Source: Prauserella rugosa (lineage in GTDB: Bacteria; Actinomycetota; Actinomycetes; Mycobacteriales; Pseudonocardiaceae). Taken from it: DNA of 39,968 nucleotides. The first letter of the stretch is position 1, and each line of letters opens with the position of its first letter. Where the stretch lies: assembly GCF_000719975.1 (NCBI RefSeq), contig NZ_JOIJ01000026.1, positions 1 to 39,968 on the forward strand, in the 5' to 3' direction. Positions 24,344 to 32,613 of the stretch are shown in pieces. The notes below the pieces were generated by a model. The model did not search any database. It was not told the DNA's origin and was given only the letters and a program-made list of their open reading frames with translations. A program made the translations under genes and the position numbers.

Positions 24344-24433
24344 GATGACCCCTTCCAGATGACTCGCACTCTGGTCGGACCCTACGAAGGCGTGGGGCGA
24401 GAGCGCAGTCCGCTCAGGGGGACAATTCCGCCA

Positions 24434-24454
24434 GTGCCGCACCACGTTCGGCAC
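24434..24454. terminator. Small hairpin between racemase and SRPBCC genes
   Basis: GTGCCG (24434-24439) pairs with CGGCAC (24449-24454) around a 9-nt loop, 17 bp after the racemase stop. The stem is short, so this may be only an attenuating structure or chance. Confidence 0.3.
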
Positions 24455-24470
24455 CGGCGCGAACGGTCTG

Positions 24471-25571
24471 TCACACGTTCCACTCCGCCAGCACCGCGGC
24501 GGTGTCGGAACCAGGAGCAGGAGGCGGTGTGGGCGTGCTCGGTGCGGTTCGGGAGAACCGGGGCGCCGGGGCGGCCTGCCTGACCCCGTCGATGTCGAGC
24601 AGGGTTCCGCGGGCAGCCATGTGCGGGTGCTCCGCGGCTTCGTCGTAAGTCAGGACAGGCGTGACGCAGGCGTCGGTGTCGGTGAACACCTCGGCCCACT
24701 CGTCACGAGTTCTGGAGAGGAACTCCCGGGTGAACCGGACCCGCAGTGCCGGCCAACCCGAGCGGTCCATCTGGTCCGGTAGGTCGGCCGGGTCCAGTCC
24801 GAGGCCGTCGAGCAGCGCGCGGTAGAACTCCGGCTCCAGCGCCCCGACAGCGACGTGGCCTCCGTCCTGGCAGACGTAGGTGTCGTAGAACGGTGCTCCG
24901 CCGTCCAGGAGGTTGGTACCGCGTTCGTCGCTCCAGACACCTTGCCCGCGCAGGGCCCAGATGAACTGCAGGAGCGCGCTGGTGCCGTCGACCATCGCCG
25001 CGTCGACGACCTGTCCCCGACCGGAACGCTCCCGCTCCCACAACGCGGCGAGCACTCCGGCCAGCAGGAACATCGACCCGCCGCCGAAATCGCCGACGAG
25101 GTTCAGCGGTGGAACGGGAGGTTGTCCGGCCCGGCCGATCGCGTGCAGCGCGCCGGTCAGGCTGATGTAGTTGATGTCGTGCCCGGCGCGTTGGGCCAGC
25201 GGCCCGTCCTGCCCCCAGCCGGTCATGCGTCCGTAGATCAGCCCGGGATTGACCTCGTGGCACTCGGTGGGGCCGATTCCCAAGCGTTCGGCCACGCCGG
25301 GCCGGAACCCTTCCAGCAACACATCGCCCTTGGCCACCAGCCGCAGCACGAGGTCCCGCCCCTCGGCGGTCTTGAGGTTCGCGGCAACCGAACGCCGCCC
25401 GCGCAGCAGGTGGTCCGGTTTGCCGCCGCCCAGGTCGAGACCTCCCGAGGGACGTTCCACCCGCACGACGTCGGCACCCAGATCGGCCAGGACCATCGCC
25501 GCGTGCGGCGTTGGCCCGATCCCGGCGAGTTCGACCACCTTGAGCCCGGCCAGCGGGCCTTCCTGCTTCAT
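24471..25571 (-). CDS. mcr: Alpha-methylacyl-CoA racemase (CaiB/BaiF family class III)
   Basis: 366 aa from the ATG at 25571 (GGAGCGCGG upstream). The N-terminus [69 protein letters not shown] and [20 protein letters not shown] match, nearly residue for residue, what I recall of M. tuberculosis Mcr (Rv1143). The catalytic His/Asp pair of racemases is in GHDINY and the following FYDTY/Asp region. It interconverts (2R)- and (2S)-methylacyl-CoA thioesters so that beta-oxidation dehydrogenases, which need the S form, can act on steroid side chains or branched isoprenoid acids. It is the last enzyme gene of the six-gene operon starting at 30225. Confidence 0.93.
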   Translation of the reverse strand: MKQEGPLAGLKVVELAGIGPTPHAAMVLADLGADVVRVERPSGGLDLGGGKPDHLLRGRRSVAANLKTAEGRDLVLRLVAKGDVLLEGFRPGVAERLGIGPTECHEVNPGLIYGRMTGWGQDGPLAQRAGHDINYISLTGALHAIGRAGQPPVPPLNLVGDFGGGSMFLLAGVLAALWERERSGRGQVVDAAMVDGTSALLQFIWALRGQGVWSDERGTNLLDGGAPFYDTYVCQDGGHVAVGALEPEFYRALLDGLGLDPADLPDQMDRSGWPALRVRFTREFLSRTRDEWAEVFTDTDACVTPVLTYDEAAEHPHMAARGTLLDIDGVRQAAPAPRFSRTAPSTPTPPPAPGSDTAAVLAEWNV

Positions 25572-25600
25572 CCGCGCTCCAATCCGGACGGTCGGGAACC

Positions 25601-26740
25601 TCAGAGGAGTTCGAGGATGGTGGCGTTGCCCTGCCCGCCGCCCTCGCACATCGTCTGCAACCCGTAGCGGATGCCGTTGTCGCGCATGTGGTGCACCAGC
25701 GTCGTCATGAGCCGCGCGCCCGAGCCGCCCAACGGGTGCCCCAGGGCGATGGCACCGCCGTTGGGGTTGAGCCGCTTCGGGTCAGCACCCGCTTCGGCCA
25801 GCCACGCCAGCGGCACAGGGGCAAAAGCCTCGTTGACCTCAAAGGCACCGATGTCGTCGATCGACAGCCCGGATTTCGTCAACGCCTTGGCCGTGGCGGG
25901 AATCGGCGCGGTCAGCATGATCACCGGATCCGTTCCCGCGAGAACCGCGGTGTGCACCCGCGCCAGCGGCGTCAGACCCAGCTCCCGCGCCTTCTCGCTC
26001 GTGGTCATCAGCAGCGCCGCCGACCCGTCGGAGATCTGCGACGAGTTCCCGGCGGTGATCACACCATCCGGTTTGAACGCGGTCTTCAACCCGGCGAGCT
26101 TGTCCACGCTGCTGGCCCGGATGCCTTCGTCCTGGCCCACCACCGTGCCATCGGGCAGCGTGATCGGCGTGATCTGGTCGTCGAAACGGCCCGCCTCCCG
26201 CGCGGCAGCGGCTTTCGCGTGCGACTCGACGGAGAACTCGTCCAGCTGCTCGCGCGTGAATCCCCACTTCTCGGCGATCATCTCAGCACCGAGCCCCTGG
26301 TTCGGGAACGAGCCGTAACGCTCCATGAACCCCGGCGGGAACGGGGTCGCCTCCCCGATCGCAGAGCCCATGGGCACCCGGCTCATCGACTCGACACCAC
26401 CGGCCACGACCACGTCGTACTGCCCGGCGACCAGCCCCGCCGCGGCGAAGTGGACCGACTGCTGCGAAGAACCGCACTGCCGGTCCACCGTGACCCCGGT
26501 GACCGACTCCGGCCACCCAGCGGTCAACGCGGCCGTGCGGGCGATGTCGAAGGTCTGCTCACCGACCTGGCTCACGCACCCCCAGACGACGTCCTCGACC
26601 ACCGCCGGATCCACACCCGCCCGCGCCACGAGCGCGTTGAGCACCTCCGCCGACAGCTGTGCCGGGTGCACCCCGGAAAGCCCCCCGTTGCGCTTGCCGA
26701 CCGGGCTCCGCACGGCCTCCACGATCACCGCATCACGCAT
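25601..26740 (-). CDS. Acetyl-CoA acyltransferase (thiolase)
   Basis: 379 aa using the ATG at 26740, preceded by AGAGGACGG. An ATG at 26770 overlaps the upstream stop (ATGA) and would add ten residues, but it has no ribosome-binding site and family members begin at [17 protein letters not shown]. Nucleophile Cys is in [23 protein letters not shown] and [11 protein letters not shown] carry the catalytic Asn/His, and the second Cys is in [10 protein letters not shown]. It cleaves a 3-oxoacyl-CoA with CoA, releasing acetyl-CoA or, after an alpha-methyl branch, propionyl-CoA. It belongs to the FadA5/FadA6-like degradative group by its general look, but a precise assignment is not possible. It lies between the racemase and an enoyl-CoA isomerase/hydratase gene. 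Confidence 0.92.
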   Translation of the reverse strand: MRDAVIVEAVRSPVGKRNGGLSGVHPAQLSAEVLNALVARAGVDPAVVEDVVWGCVSQVGEQTFDIARTAALTAGWPESVTGVTVDRQCGSSQQSVHFAAAGLVAGQYDVVVAGGVESMSRVPMGSAIGEATPFPPGFMERYGSFPNQGLGAEMIAEKWGFTREQLDEFSVESHAKAAAAREAGRFDDQITPITLPDGTVVGQDEGIRASSVDKLAGLKTAFKPDGVITAGNSSQISDGSAALLMTTSEKARELGLTPLARVHTAVLAGTDPVIMLTAPIPATAKALTKSGLSIDDIGAFEVNEAFAPVPLAWLAEAGADPKRLNPNGGAIALGHPLGGSGARLMTTLVHHMRDNGIRYGLQTMCEGGGQGNATILELL

Positions 26741-26766
26741 GTTCCAACCGTCCTCTCGCACCACGT

Positions 26767-27546
26767 TCATGGATTGTTGCTGGGAAAAACCGGCGTCCGC
26801 TTCGCCAAGAACGCCGCCACGCCCTCGCGACCGTCGGGACTGTCCGCACGTGCTCTGATCGCGAGAGTCTCGCGCCGCAGCGCCGCCTCCGCACCCGGTG
26901 TGGCCGTTTCCCGCAGCAGTCGCTTCGCCTCGACCTGCGCCGCGCGCGAACCCGAACGCAGCGTGGCCACCACCTGTTCGACGCCGGATTCGAGCTCCTC
27001 ATCGGCATGAACCTCCGCGACCAGACCCACCGCACGCATCTCCTCGGCAGTCAGCACCGGGTTGAGCAGCGCCACCCGCAAAGCCCGGTGCAGGCCAATC
27101 GAGGCGGTCAGCAGCGAACTCCCGCCGTCCGGAGACAGGCCGATCTTGGTGTAGGCCAACGTGAAACGGGCCGAGGTACCAGCGATGACCAGATCGGCCG
27201 CCGAAGCCAGCGACAGGCCCGCACCCGCCGCCGGCCCCCGCACCACCGAAACCACCACCGCGTCCATCCGGTGCAGTTCACTGACCACGCGATGCAGGCT
27301 CTCGGCGAGATCATCGATGAGCTGTTCCGGATCCTCGGCTGCGCCGAAGGCCGACACGTCACCACCGAAGCTGAACGCCCGGCCCTCCCCGGACAGCACC
27401 ACCACGTGCACATCGTCAACACGAGCCTGCCGAACCGCACGGGCCAGCGCATCCACCATCGCCTGATCTAGCGGATTTCCCCGCTCCCCGTCCGACAGCC
27501 GAATGCGCGCGACCCCGTCGTGCCGCTCGTAGGACACCAGGCTCAT
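26767..27546 (-). CDS. Enoyl-CoA isomerase/hydratase family protein, PaaG-like active site
   Basis: 259 aa; the ATG at 27546 overlaps the upstream SDR stop (ATGA). Crotonase fold: oxyanion-hole segment GRAFSFGGDVSAFG, then RGPAAGAGLSLASAADLVIA and FTLAYTKIGLSPDGGSS. The two catalytic glutamates of true hydratases are missing: Ser is at the GGCEL-type position and Tyr at the PE-type position. An Asp in SPDGG is present, as in PaaG/enoyl-CoA isomerases. Isomerisation of 3-enoyl to 2-enoyl-CoA is therefore more likely than hydration. The other crotonase (32614-33378) does keep both glutamates, so the cluster carries both activities. Confidence 0.87.
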   Translation of the reverse strand: MSLVSYERHDGVARIRLSDGERGNPLDQAMVDALARAVRQARVDDVHVVVLSGEGRAFSFGGDVSAFGAAEDPEQLIDDLAESLHRVVSELHRMDAVVVSVVRGPAAGAGLSLASAADLVIAGTSARFTLAYTKIGLSPDGGSSLLTASIGLHRALRVALLNPVLTAEEMRAVGLVAEVHADEELESGVEQVVATLRSGSRAAQVEAKRLLRETATPGAEAALRRETLAIRARADSPDGREGVAAFLAKRTPVFPSNNP

Positions 27547-28388
27547 CGGGCTTCCTCCAGCGGGTCGAGGAAGAGGTCGGCTTCCAACGGCTGCGCGCCA
27601 CTGCCCGCCCGATACCGGTCGAGGTCGGAGATGCCTTCCGCCGCGAGCACGTCCTCGTCGATGAAGAAGTTGCCGGTGCACGACCGGCTCTCGCGCACGA
27701 GGATGGCGTGCGCGGCGTCGGCCATGATCTCCGGGACGCGGGCGCGCTCGACCGCCTCGTCACCACCGAGCAGGTTGGTGATGGCCGCGGTCGCGATCGT
27801 CGTGCGCGGCCACAACGAGTTGACCGCGACCCCGGACTCGCGCAGTTCCTCGGCCAGGCCGAGCGTCACCAGGCTCATGCCGTACTTGGCCATCGTGTAG
27901 GCGAGGTAGGAACCAGCCCACTTGGGCCGCAGGTCCAGCGGAGGCGACAGCGTCAGCACGTGCGCGCGATCGCTGTTGGCCAGGTGCGGGATCGCCAGCT
28001 TGCTGAGCAGGAAGGTGCCCCGAGCGTTGATGTCCTGCATCAGGTCGTAGCTCTTCATCGCGATGTCGCTGGTCGTGCGCAGATCGAGCGCGCTCGCGTT
28101 GTTCACCACCACGTCCACCCCGCCGAACCGCTCGACGGCGACGTCGACGGCGCGCTGGACGTCCTCGTCCTTACGGACGTCGCCGACGACCGCAGCGGCG
28201 CGGCCGCCCGCCCGCTCGACCTCGGCCACCGCGGTGTGGACCGTGCCGGGCAGGTTCGGATGCGGATCGCTCGTCTTGGCCAGCATCACCACGTTCGCGC
28301 CGTCACGGGCGGCCCGCAGGGCGATCGCCAGACCGATGCCGCGGCTTCCACCGGACATCAACAAGGTCCTGCCGGACAGTGTGCTCAT
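27543..28388 (-). CDS. Short-chain dehydrogenase, HSDL2-like
   Basis: 281 aa. SGGSRGIGLAIALRAARDGA is the coenzyme motif, VVVNNASALDL the NNAG-equivalent, and YLAYTMAKYGMS the YxxxK site. The AKTSDPHPNLPGTVHTA insertion and the C-terminal FFIDEDVLAAEG are characteristic of the HSDL2 group, whose animal members carry an extra SCP2 domain that is absent here. The normal catalytic serine position reads TLSPPLDL, so Ser is followed by a proline pair. It presumably handles a hydroxyacyl-CoA or terpenoid alcohol such as citronellol-type compounds; this is family-level inference. It lies 20 bp downstream of another SDR gene. Confidence 0.88.
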   Translation of the reverse strand: MSTLSGRTLLMSGGSRGIGLAIALRAARDGANVVMLAKTSDPHPNLPGTVHTAVAEVERAGGRAAAVVGDVRKDEDVQRAVDVAVERFGGVDVVVNNASALDLRTTSDIAMKSYDLMQDINARGTFLLSKLAIPHLANSDRAHVLTLSPPLDLRPKWAGSYLAYTMAKYGMSLVTLGLAEELRESGVAVNSLWPRTTIATAAITNLLGGDEAVERARVPEIMADAAHAILVRESRSCTGNFFIDEDVLAAEGISDLDRYRAGSGAQPLEADLFLDPLEEAR

Positions 28389-28408
28389 CTCGCCTCGTCT
28401 CCGGCCGT

Positions 28409-29173
28409 TCAGCGGGGGGCCATGCGGATCGCGCCGTCGAGGCGGATGACCTCGCCGTTGAGCATCGGGTTGGCCACGATGTGTCCGACCAGCGCCGCGT
28501 ACTCAGCCGGATCGCCCAACCTGCTCGGGTGCGGCACCTGCTTGCCGAGAGAGGCCCGTGCGTCTTCGGGCAGCGTCGCCAGCAACGGGGTGTCGAAGAT
28601 GCCCGGAGCGACCGTGACCACCCTGATCAAGTGCTGGGCGAGGTCGCGCGCGATCGGCAGCGTCATGCCGACGATGCCGCCCTTGCTCGAGGAGTAGGCG
28701 GCTTGACCGATCTGACCGTCGAAGGCGGCCACACTGGCCGTGTTGACCACGACGCCGCGCTCACCATCGACCGGGTCGGTCTGGACCATCCGCTCCGCAC
28801 CCAGCCGGATCACGTTGTACGAGCCGACGAGGTTGACGTCGATGATCTTGCGGTAGGCCGCCAGCGGCGCTGCCTTGCCCTCCTTGGTCAGCACCCGGGC
28901 CGGTGTTCCGAGCCCCGCGCAGTTGACCACCGCCCGCAGCGGGCCCCGCTTCTCGGCGATGTCGTAGGCAGCGGCAACGGCCTCTTCGTCCGTCACATCG
29001 GCCGGTGCGAAGTCGGCCGAACCGCCCAACTCCTTCGCCGCTGCCGCGCCTTCGCTGCCGGGAAGGTCGAGCAAGATCACGTGCGCGCCGGCATCGGCCA
29101 GCCGCCGGGCCGTGGCCAGCCCCAACCCGCTCGCGCCACCGGTGACGACGGCAGAACCACCCTTGATGTCCAT
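28409..29173 (-). CDS. 3-hydroxyacyl-CoA dehydrogenase of the type 10 17-beta-HSD group (Rv1144-like)
   Basis: 254 aa from the ATG at 29173 with GGAAGAGGG upstream. [53 protein letters not shown] with the catalytic Ser and YxxxK, and the tail [20 protein letters not shown] are all diagnostic for HSD17B10-like SDRs. They match M. tuberculosis Rv1144, which sits next to Mcr (Rv1143). Function: NAD-dependent oxidation of (S)-3-hydroxyacyl-CoA, including 2-methyl-branched ones. The conserved partnership of this SDR with the racemase is strong evidence for branched-chain beta-oxidation. It begins 26 bp after the phosphotransferase stop. Confidence 0.92.
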   Translation of the reverse strand: MDIKGGSAVVTGGASGLGLATARRLADAGAHVILLDLPGSEGAAAAKELGGSADFAPADVTDEEAVAAAYDIAEKRGPLRAVVNCAGLGTPARVLTKEGKAAPLAAYRKIIDVNLVGSYNVIRLGAERMVQTDPVDGERGVVVNTASVAAFDGQIGQAAYSSSKGGIVGMTLPIARDLAQHLIRVVTVAPGIFDTPLLATLPEDARASLGKQVPHPSRLGDPAEYAALVGHIVANPMLNGEVIRLDGAIRMAPR

Positions 29174-29199
29174 CTCAACCCTCTTCCTGCCTGCTGTTG

Positions 29200-30225
29200 C
29201 TAGGACCACGCGCGCAGCGCCGCGTGTCCTCGTTCGATCAGAGCCGGAACCATCGATCCGAGCTGTTCGAAGCCCTCTCCGACGGTGAGCCCTTGTCGTT
29301 CGCGGTAGTGGATCCCTTCGAAGATCACCGCGACCTTGTAGTAGGCGAATCCCAGGTACCACGGCAGTTCCGCCAGGTCCCGCCCGCTGCGCCGGGCATA
29401 GCCGTCGACCAGCGCGTCGCTGCCCGGGAATCCGGGGACATCCCCCGGTACGGCCGCGACCGGGCTGTCGAGCCCGCGGATGCCGTCCCACCACAGGACC
29501 ATGGACGCGAGATCGGTCAGCGGATCGCCCAGCGTGGCCATTTCCCAATCGAGGACACCCTCGACCCGCCCGTTGCCGGGATGGACGACGACGTTGTCGA
29601 GGCGGTAATCCCCGTGCACGATCGCGGCCGTCTGCCCCGCGGGCATCCTGCGCCGCAGCCGGCCCCCGAGGCTCTCCAGCTCGGGCAGGTCCCTGCTGCG
29701 AGAAGCCTCCAGTTGCGCTCCCCAGCGCCGCAGCTGCCGGTCGAGGTAGCCGCTCGGCTTGCCCAGGTCTCCCAGGCCAACCGCCTCGGGCTCGATCGCG
29801 TGGAGCCGGGACAGCACGTCCACGAGTCCGTCGGCGAGGCCGCTGGCCGCATTGCCGAACGCGCTCAGCTGCGATTCCTCCCGCAGCACGAGCCCTTCGG
29901 TGAACTCCATGACGTAGAACGGCGCGCCGATGACCTCGGGACCGGCGTTGACCAACGGCCGTGGCACCGGGACCTCGGTCGGATGCAGTGCGTCCAGCAC
30001 CCGGTGCTCACGATTCATGTCGTGAGCGGTGGCGAGCACGTGTCCCAGTGGCGGTCGCCGGAGCACCCATCGCTGGGCCCCGTCGGTGAGCAGGTAGGTC
30101 AGGTTGGACCGGCCGCCCGAGAGCAGTTCGACCTTCAACGGGCCGGTCAGCACGCCGGGCACGGCCGTCCGCAAGAACGTCTCCAGTGCTCGAACCTGAA
30201 CGCCGGGCGGATCATCGTCAGACAT
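29200..30225 (-). CDS. ACAD10/11-type phosphotransferase (aminoglycoside-phosphotransferase fold)
   Basis: 341 aa, ATG at 30225 with GAGGTG. It resembles the N-terminal kinase domain of ACAD10/11: [15 protein letters not shown] (nucleotide loop), [36 protein letters not shown] (catalytic HGDxxxxN) and [18 protein letters not shown] (metal-binding DxE). In animals this domain is fused to an acyl-CoA dehydrogenase; here the dehydrogenase is separate at 31267-32496, divergently transcribed. Related kinases (LvaA of Pseudomonas; ACAD10/11) phosphorylate the hydroxyl of 4-hydroxyacyl-CoAs. It is the first gene of the minus-strand operon. The C-terminal [12 protein letters not shown] is typical. 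Confidence 0.9.
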   Translation of the reverse strand: MSDDDPPGVQVRALETFLRTAVPGVLTGPLKVELLSGGRSNLTYLLTDGAQRWVLRRPPLGHVLATAHDMNREHRVLDALHPTEVPVPRPLVNAGPEVIGAPFYVMEFTEGLVLREESQLSAFGNAASGLADGLVDVLSRLHAIEPEAVGLGDLGKPSGYLDRQLRRWGAQLEASRSRDLPELESLGGRLRRRMPAGQTAAIVHGDYRLDNVVVHPGNGRVEGVLDWEMATLGDPLTDLASMVLWWDGIRGLDSPVAAVPGDVPGFPGSDALVDGYARRSGRDLAELPWYLGFAYYKVAVIFEGIHYRERQGLTVGEGFEQLGSMVPALIERGHAALRAWS

Positions 30226-30242
30226 CCACACCTCACTGAAAC

Positions 30243-30259
30243 CGAGCGATCGTTCGCTC
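30243..30259. promoter_or_regulatory. Palindromic candidate operator between phosphotransferase and XRE-TetR genes
   Basis: GAGCGA-TCGT-TCGCTC (30244-30259) is a perfect 6-bp inverted repeat. The ten bases CGAGCGATCG (30243-30252) recur, on the other strand, at 18270-18279 upstream of the paralogous regulator. It lies 18 bp upstream of the phosphotransferase start, so a bound protein would block that promoter or its transcript start. Confidence 0.55.
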
Positions 30260-30348
30260 CATCTGAACGTATGCGAAGTAGACTGGCTCAGCGGCGACCG
30301 ACATGTCAAGGGGCGTTAAGGTCACCCTCATCCAGAAGGGAGCGGGGT

Positions 30349-31200
30349 TTGCCGGACACAGAACGCAAGGCGCGCGAGCGCAACGAGGACCGGGAGTCGC
30401 TCGGCCGGCGCCTGCGCGCGGCACGTCGTGATGCGGGCCTCACGCTGCGCGACGTCGCGCGTGAGCTGGGCGTCAGCACGGGAACGTGGAGCGCCGTCGA
30501 GAACGGGCTCACCAGGATCACCGAGGAACGGCTCAACTCCGCCGCGCACCTCTTCGGAGCCGACCCCGCGAACCTGTGCGACCCGGCCGCGCAGAACCCC
30601 GCACCGGAGCGCACCTGGCGGGACTTCTCCCCGCTGAAGCTCTCCCCGCCGCTGGCCGGAGCCCTGGAAGCCTTCGTCGAACTGGGCTACCACGGCGCAA
30701 CCATCCGCGACGTCGCCCAACGGGCCGGGCTCTCGGTCGCCGGGGTCTACCACCACTGGCCCACCAAGCAGCACCTGCTCGTGGCGCTGCTGGACCTGAC
30801 CATGGACGACCTGCACACCCGCTGCCGGGAAGCACGAGCGGAGAGCGATGGACCGGTCGACCGCTTCATCCGGCTCGTCGAGTGCCTGGCGCTCTACCAC
30901 ACGCACCGCCGGGAGCTGGGATTCATTGGCGCCAGCGAGATGCGCAGCCTGGAAGAACCCGACCGCACGCGCATCGCGACCTCGCGCCGGGACGTTCAGC
31001 ACATGGTCGACGACGAGGTCATCGAAGGCTGCCGGCGCGGCGTCATGCGCACACCGCTGCCGAGGGAAGCAGCACGCGCCGTGGTCACCCTGTGCACTGC
31101 ACTGCCCCAGTGGTGGTCACCGACCGGCGGAGACTCACCGGAGGCCGTCGCCTCGCAGTACGTCGACTTCGCGCTCGACATCGTCCGCGCGACGCGTTGA
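30349..31200 (+). CDS. Double-HTH regulator: XRE-type HTH fused to a TetR-type regulator (paralogue of 18402-19343)
   Basis: 283 aa from a TTG at 30349, preceded by AAGGGAGCGGGG; no ATG or GTG gives a sensible N-terminus. Residues ~17-75 are an XRE HTH (RRLRAARRDAGLTLRDVARE, STGTWSAVENGLTRITEERL). Residues ~110-145 are the TetR HTH (ATIRDVAQRAGLSVAGVYHH, WPTKQHLLVALLDL). The ligand domain carries HTHRRELGFIGASEMRSLEE, almost identical to the sister protein. The linker is shorter (~25 residues) than in the paralogue. The two genes clearly arose by duplication, with sequence diverging mostly in the XRE part, which suggests different targets. It diverges from the six-gene racemase/thiolase operon and precedes an acyl-CoA dehydrogenase gene by 66 bp. 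Confidence 0.9.
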   Translation: MPDTERKARERNEDRESLGRRLRAARRDAGLTLRDVARELGVSTGTWSAVENGLTRITEERLNSAAHLFGADPANLCDPAAQNPAPERTWRDFSPLKLSPPLAGALEAFVELGYHGATIRDVAQRAGLSVAGVYHHWPTKQHLLVALLDLTMDDLHTRCREARAESDGPVDRFIRLVECLALYHTHRRELGFIGASEMRSLEEPDRTRIATSRRDVQHMVDDEVIEGCRRGVMRTPLPREAARAVVTLCTALPQWWSPTGGDSPEAVASQYVDFALDIVRATR

Positions 31201-31231
31201 CGTTTCGTCCAGGGCCTCCTATCGTTCATGT

Positions 31232-31247
31232 CCGATCATTCGATCGG
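31232..31247 (+). promoter_or_regulatory. Palindromic candidate operator before the ACAD11-like gene
   Basis: CCGATC-ATTC-GATCGG (31232-31247) is a perfect inverted repeat ending 19 bp before the ATG at 31267, just upstream of the GGAGGT ribosome-binding site. CGATCGGTC (31241-31249) is shared with the region before the phosphohistidine-domain gene (3219-3227). It indicates separate repression of the downstream operon. Confidence 0.5.
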
Positions 31248-31266
31248 TCTTGTTCAGGAGGTATTC

Positions 31267-32496
31267 ATGGCCGAGTGCGAGTTGCCCGCCGCCTCTGCCC
31301 GAGCACTCGAGCTGCGGGATCGGATGGCGCAATTCATGCACGAGCGGGTGCTGCCGGCCGAGGCCGAGTACCTGGAGCACCGCAAGGCCGACGGCCCCGA
31401 CGGCCACACGCTCCCGCCGGTCGTCGAAGAGCTCAAGGCCGAGGCCAAGGCCCAGGGCCTGTGGAACCTCTTCCTCCCGTCGGAATCGGGTCTGACCCAG
31501 CTCGAATACGCGCCGATCGCCGAACTGTCGGGCTGGAGCCTGGATCTGGCACCCGAGGCGATCAACGGTCAGGCGCCCGACACCGGCAACATGGAACTGC
31601 TGCACCTGCTCGGCACCGAGCAGCAGAAGAAGGACTGGCTCGCCCCGCTGCTCGCCGGGGAGATCCGCTCGGCGTTCGCCATGACCGAACCCGAAGTCGC
31701 CAGCAGCGACGCCACCAACATCGCCACCCGGATCGAACGCGACGGCGACGACTACGTCATCAACGGCCGCAAGTGGTGGACCAGCGGCGCCATGGACCCC
31801 CGCTGCGCCTTCTTCATCGTGATGGGCAAAACCGACCCCTCGGCCCCCACCCACCGGCAGCAGACGATGGTTCTCGTACCGCGCGAGACGGCAGGCGTCA
31901 CCGTCGTCCGCGACTACCCGGTGTTCGGCCACCACGACCAGCACGGCCACGCCGAGGTCCTGTTCTCCGACGTGCGCGTGCCGGTTTCGAACGTTATCGG
32001 TGAAGAAGGTGGCGGTTTCGCCGCCGCGCAGGCCCGGTTGGGTCCCGGTCGCATCCACCACTGCATGCGCGCCCTCGGCGCTGCGGAACGAGCCCTCGCC
32101 CTGCTGGTGCAACGTGCCAAGGGCCGCGTGGCGTTCGGTTCACCGCTGGCCGATCAAGGTGTGGTGCAGCAGCAGATCGCCGAATCGCGGCTGGAGATCG
32201 AGCAGGCACGAATGCTGTGCCACCACACCAGCCACGTCATCGATGTCGCCGGCAACAAGGCGGCCCGCGACTACGTCGCGATGGCCAAGATCGCCGTGCC
32301 GCGCGCCGCCACCCGCGTCATCGACCGCGCCATCCAGGTCCACGGCGGCGCGGGCGTCACCGACGTCACCCCGCTGGCAGCGATGTACGGATGGCACCGC
32401 GCGATGCGCCTGTTCGACGGCCCCGACGAGGTCCACCTCCGCTCGGTCGCGAAGAACGAGCTCCGCCGCACTCCCGCCCTGCCACCTACGGCCTGA
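31267..32496 (+). CDS. Acyl-CoA dehydrogenase, ACAD10/11-like
   Basis: 409 aa from the ATG at 31267 with GGAGGT; an ATG at 31228 lies inside the operator region. FAD-binding AFAMTEPEVASSDATNIATR and WWTSGAMDPRC are the ACAD10/11 type. The active-site segment is RLFDGPDEVHLRSVAK, so Asp stands where ordinary short-chain enzymes have the catalytic Glu of EGTN, as in the ACAD10/11/LvaC group. With the divergent phosphotransferase (29200-30225) it reconstitutes the two halves of ACAD10/11. I infer the kinase phosphorylates a gamma-hydroxyacyl-CoA and this enzyme eliminates phosphate, rather than carrying out simple dehydrogenation. It follows the XRE-TetR gene on the same strand. Confidence 0.9.
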   Translation: MAECELPAASARALELRDRMAQFMHERVLPAEAEYLEHRKADGPDGHTLPPVVEELKAEAKAQGLWNLFLPSESGLTQLEYAPIAELSGWSLDLAPEAINGQAPDTGNMELLHLLGTEQQKKDWLAPLLAGEIRSAFAMTEPEVASSDATNIATRIERDGDDYVINGRKWWTSGAMDPRCAFFIVMGKTDPSAPTHRQQTMVLVPRETAGVTVVRDYPVFGHHDQHGHAEVLFSDVRVPVSNVIGEEGGGFAAAQARLGPGRIHHCMRALGAAERALALLVQRAKGRVAFGSPLADQGVVQQQIAESRLEIEQARMLCHHTSHVIDVAGNKAARDYVAMAKIAVPRAATRVIDRAIQVHGGAGVTDVTPLAAMYGWHRAMRLFDGPDEVHLRSVAKNELRRTPALPPTA

Positions 32497-32575
32497 CGCG
32501 CCCGGGGGCGGCGATGTCGCGCGGTCGCCGGGAGCTTCCTCGCACCACCTGATCAACCAACGCCTTGAACACGCT

Positions 32576-32592
32576 CCGGTGCGCAGCACCGG
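32576..32592 (+). other. Perfect 7-bp hairpin before the enoyl-CoA hydratase
   Basis: CCGGTGC-GCA-GCACCGG ends 9 bp before the GGAGGAG ribosome-binding site of the hydratase at 32614. The 117-bp gap 32497-32613 otherwise holds nothing recognisable. It could be a weak terminator or a 5' mRNA stem. Confidence 0.35.
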
Positions 32593-32613
32593 CACAGTGG
32601 AGGAGATACCGCT

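Noticed and set aside
32576..32592. Hairpin as a firm terminator
   Set aside because: Only 7 bp, directly before a ribosome-binding site and without a T-run; listed only as a structure.
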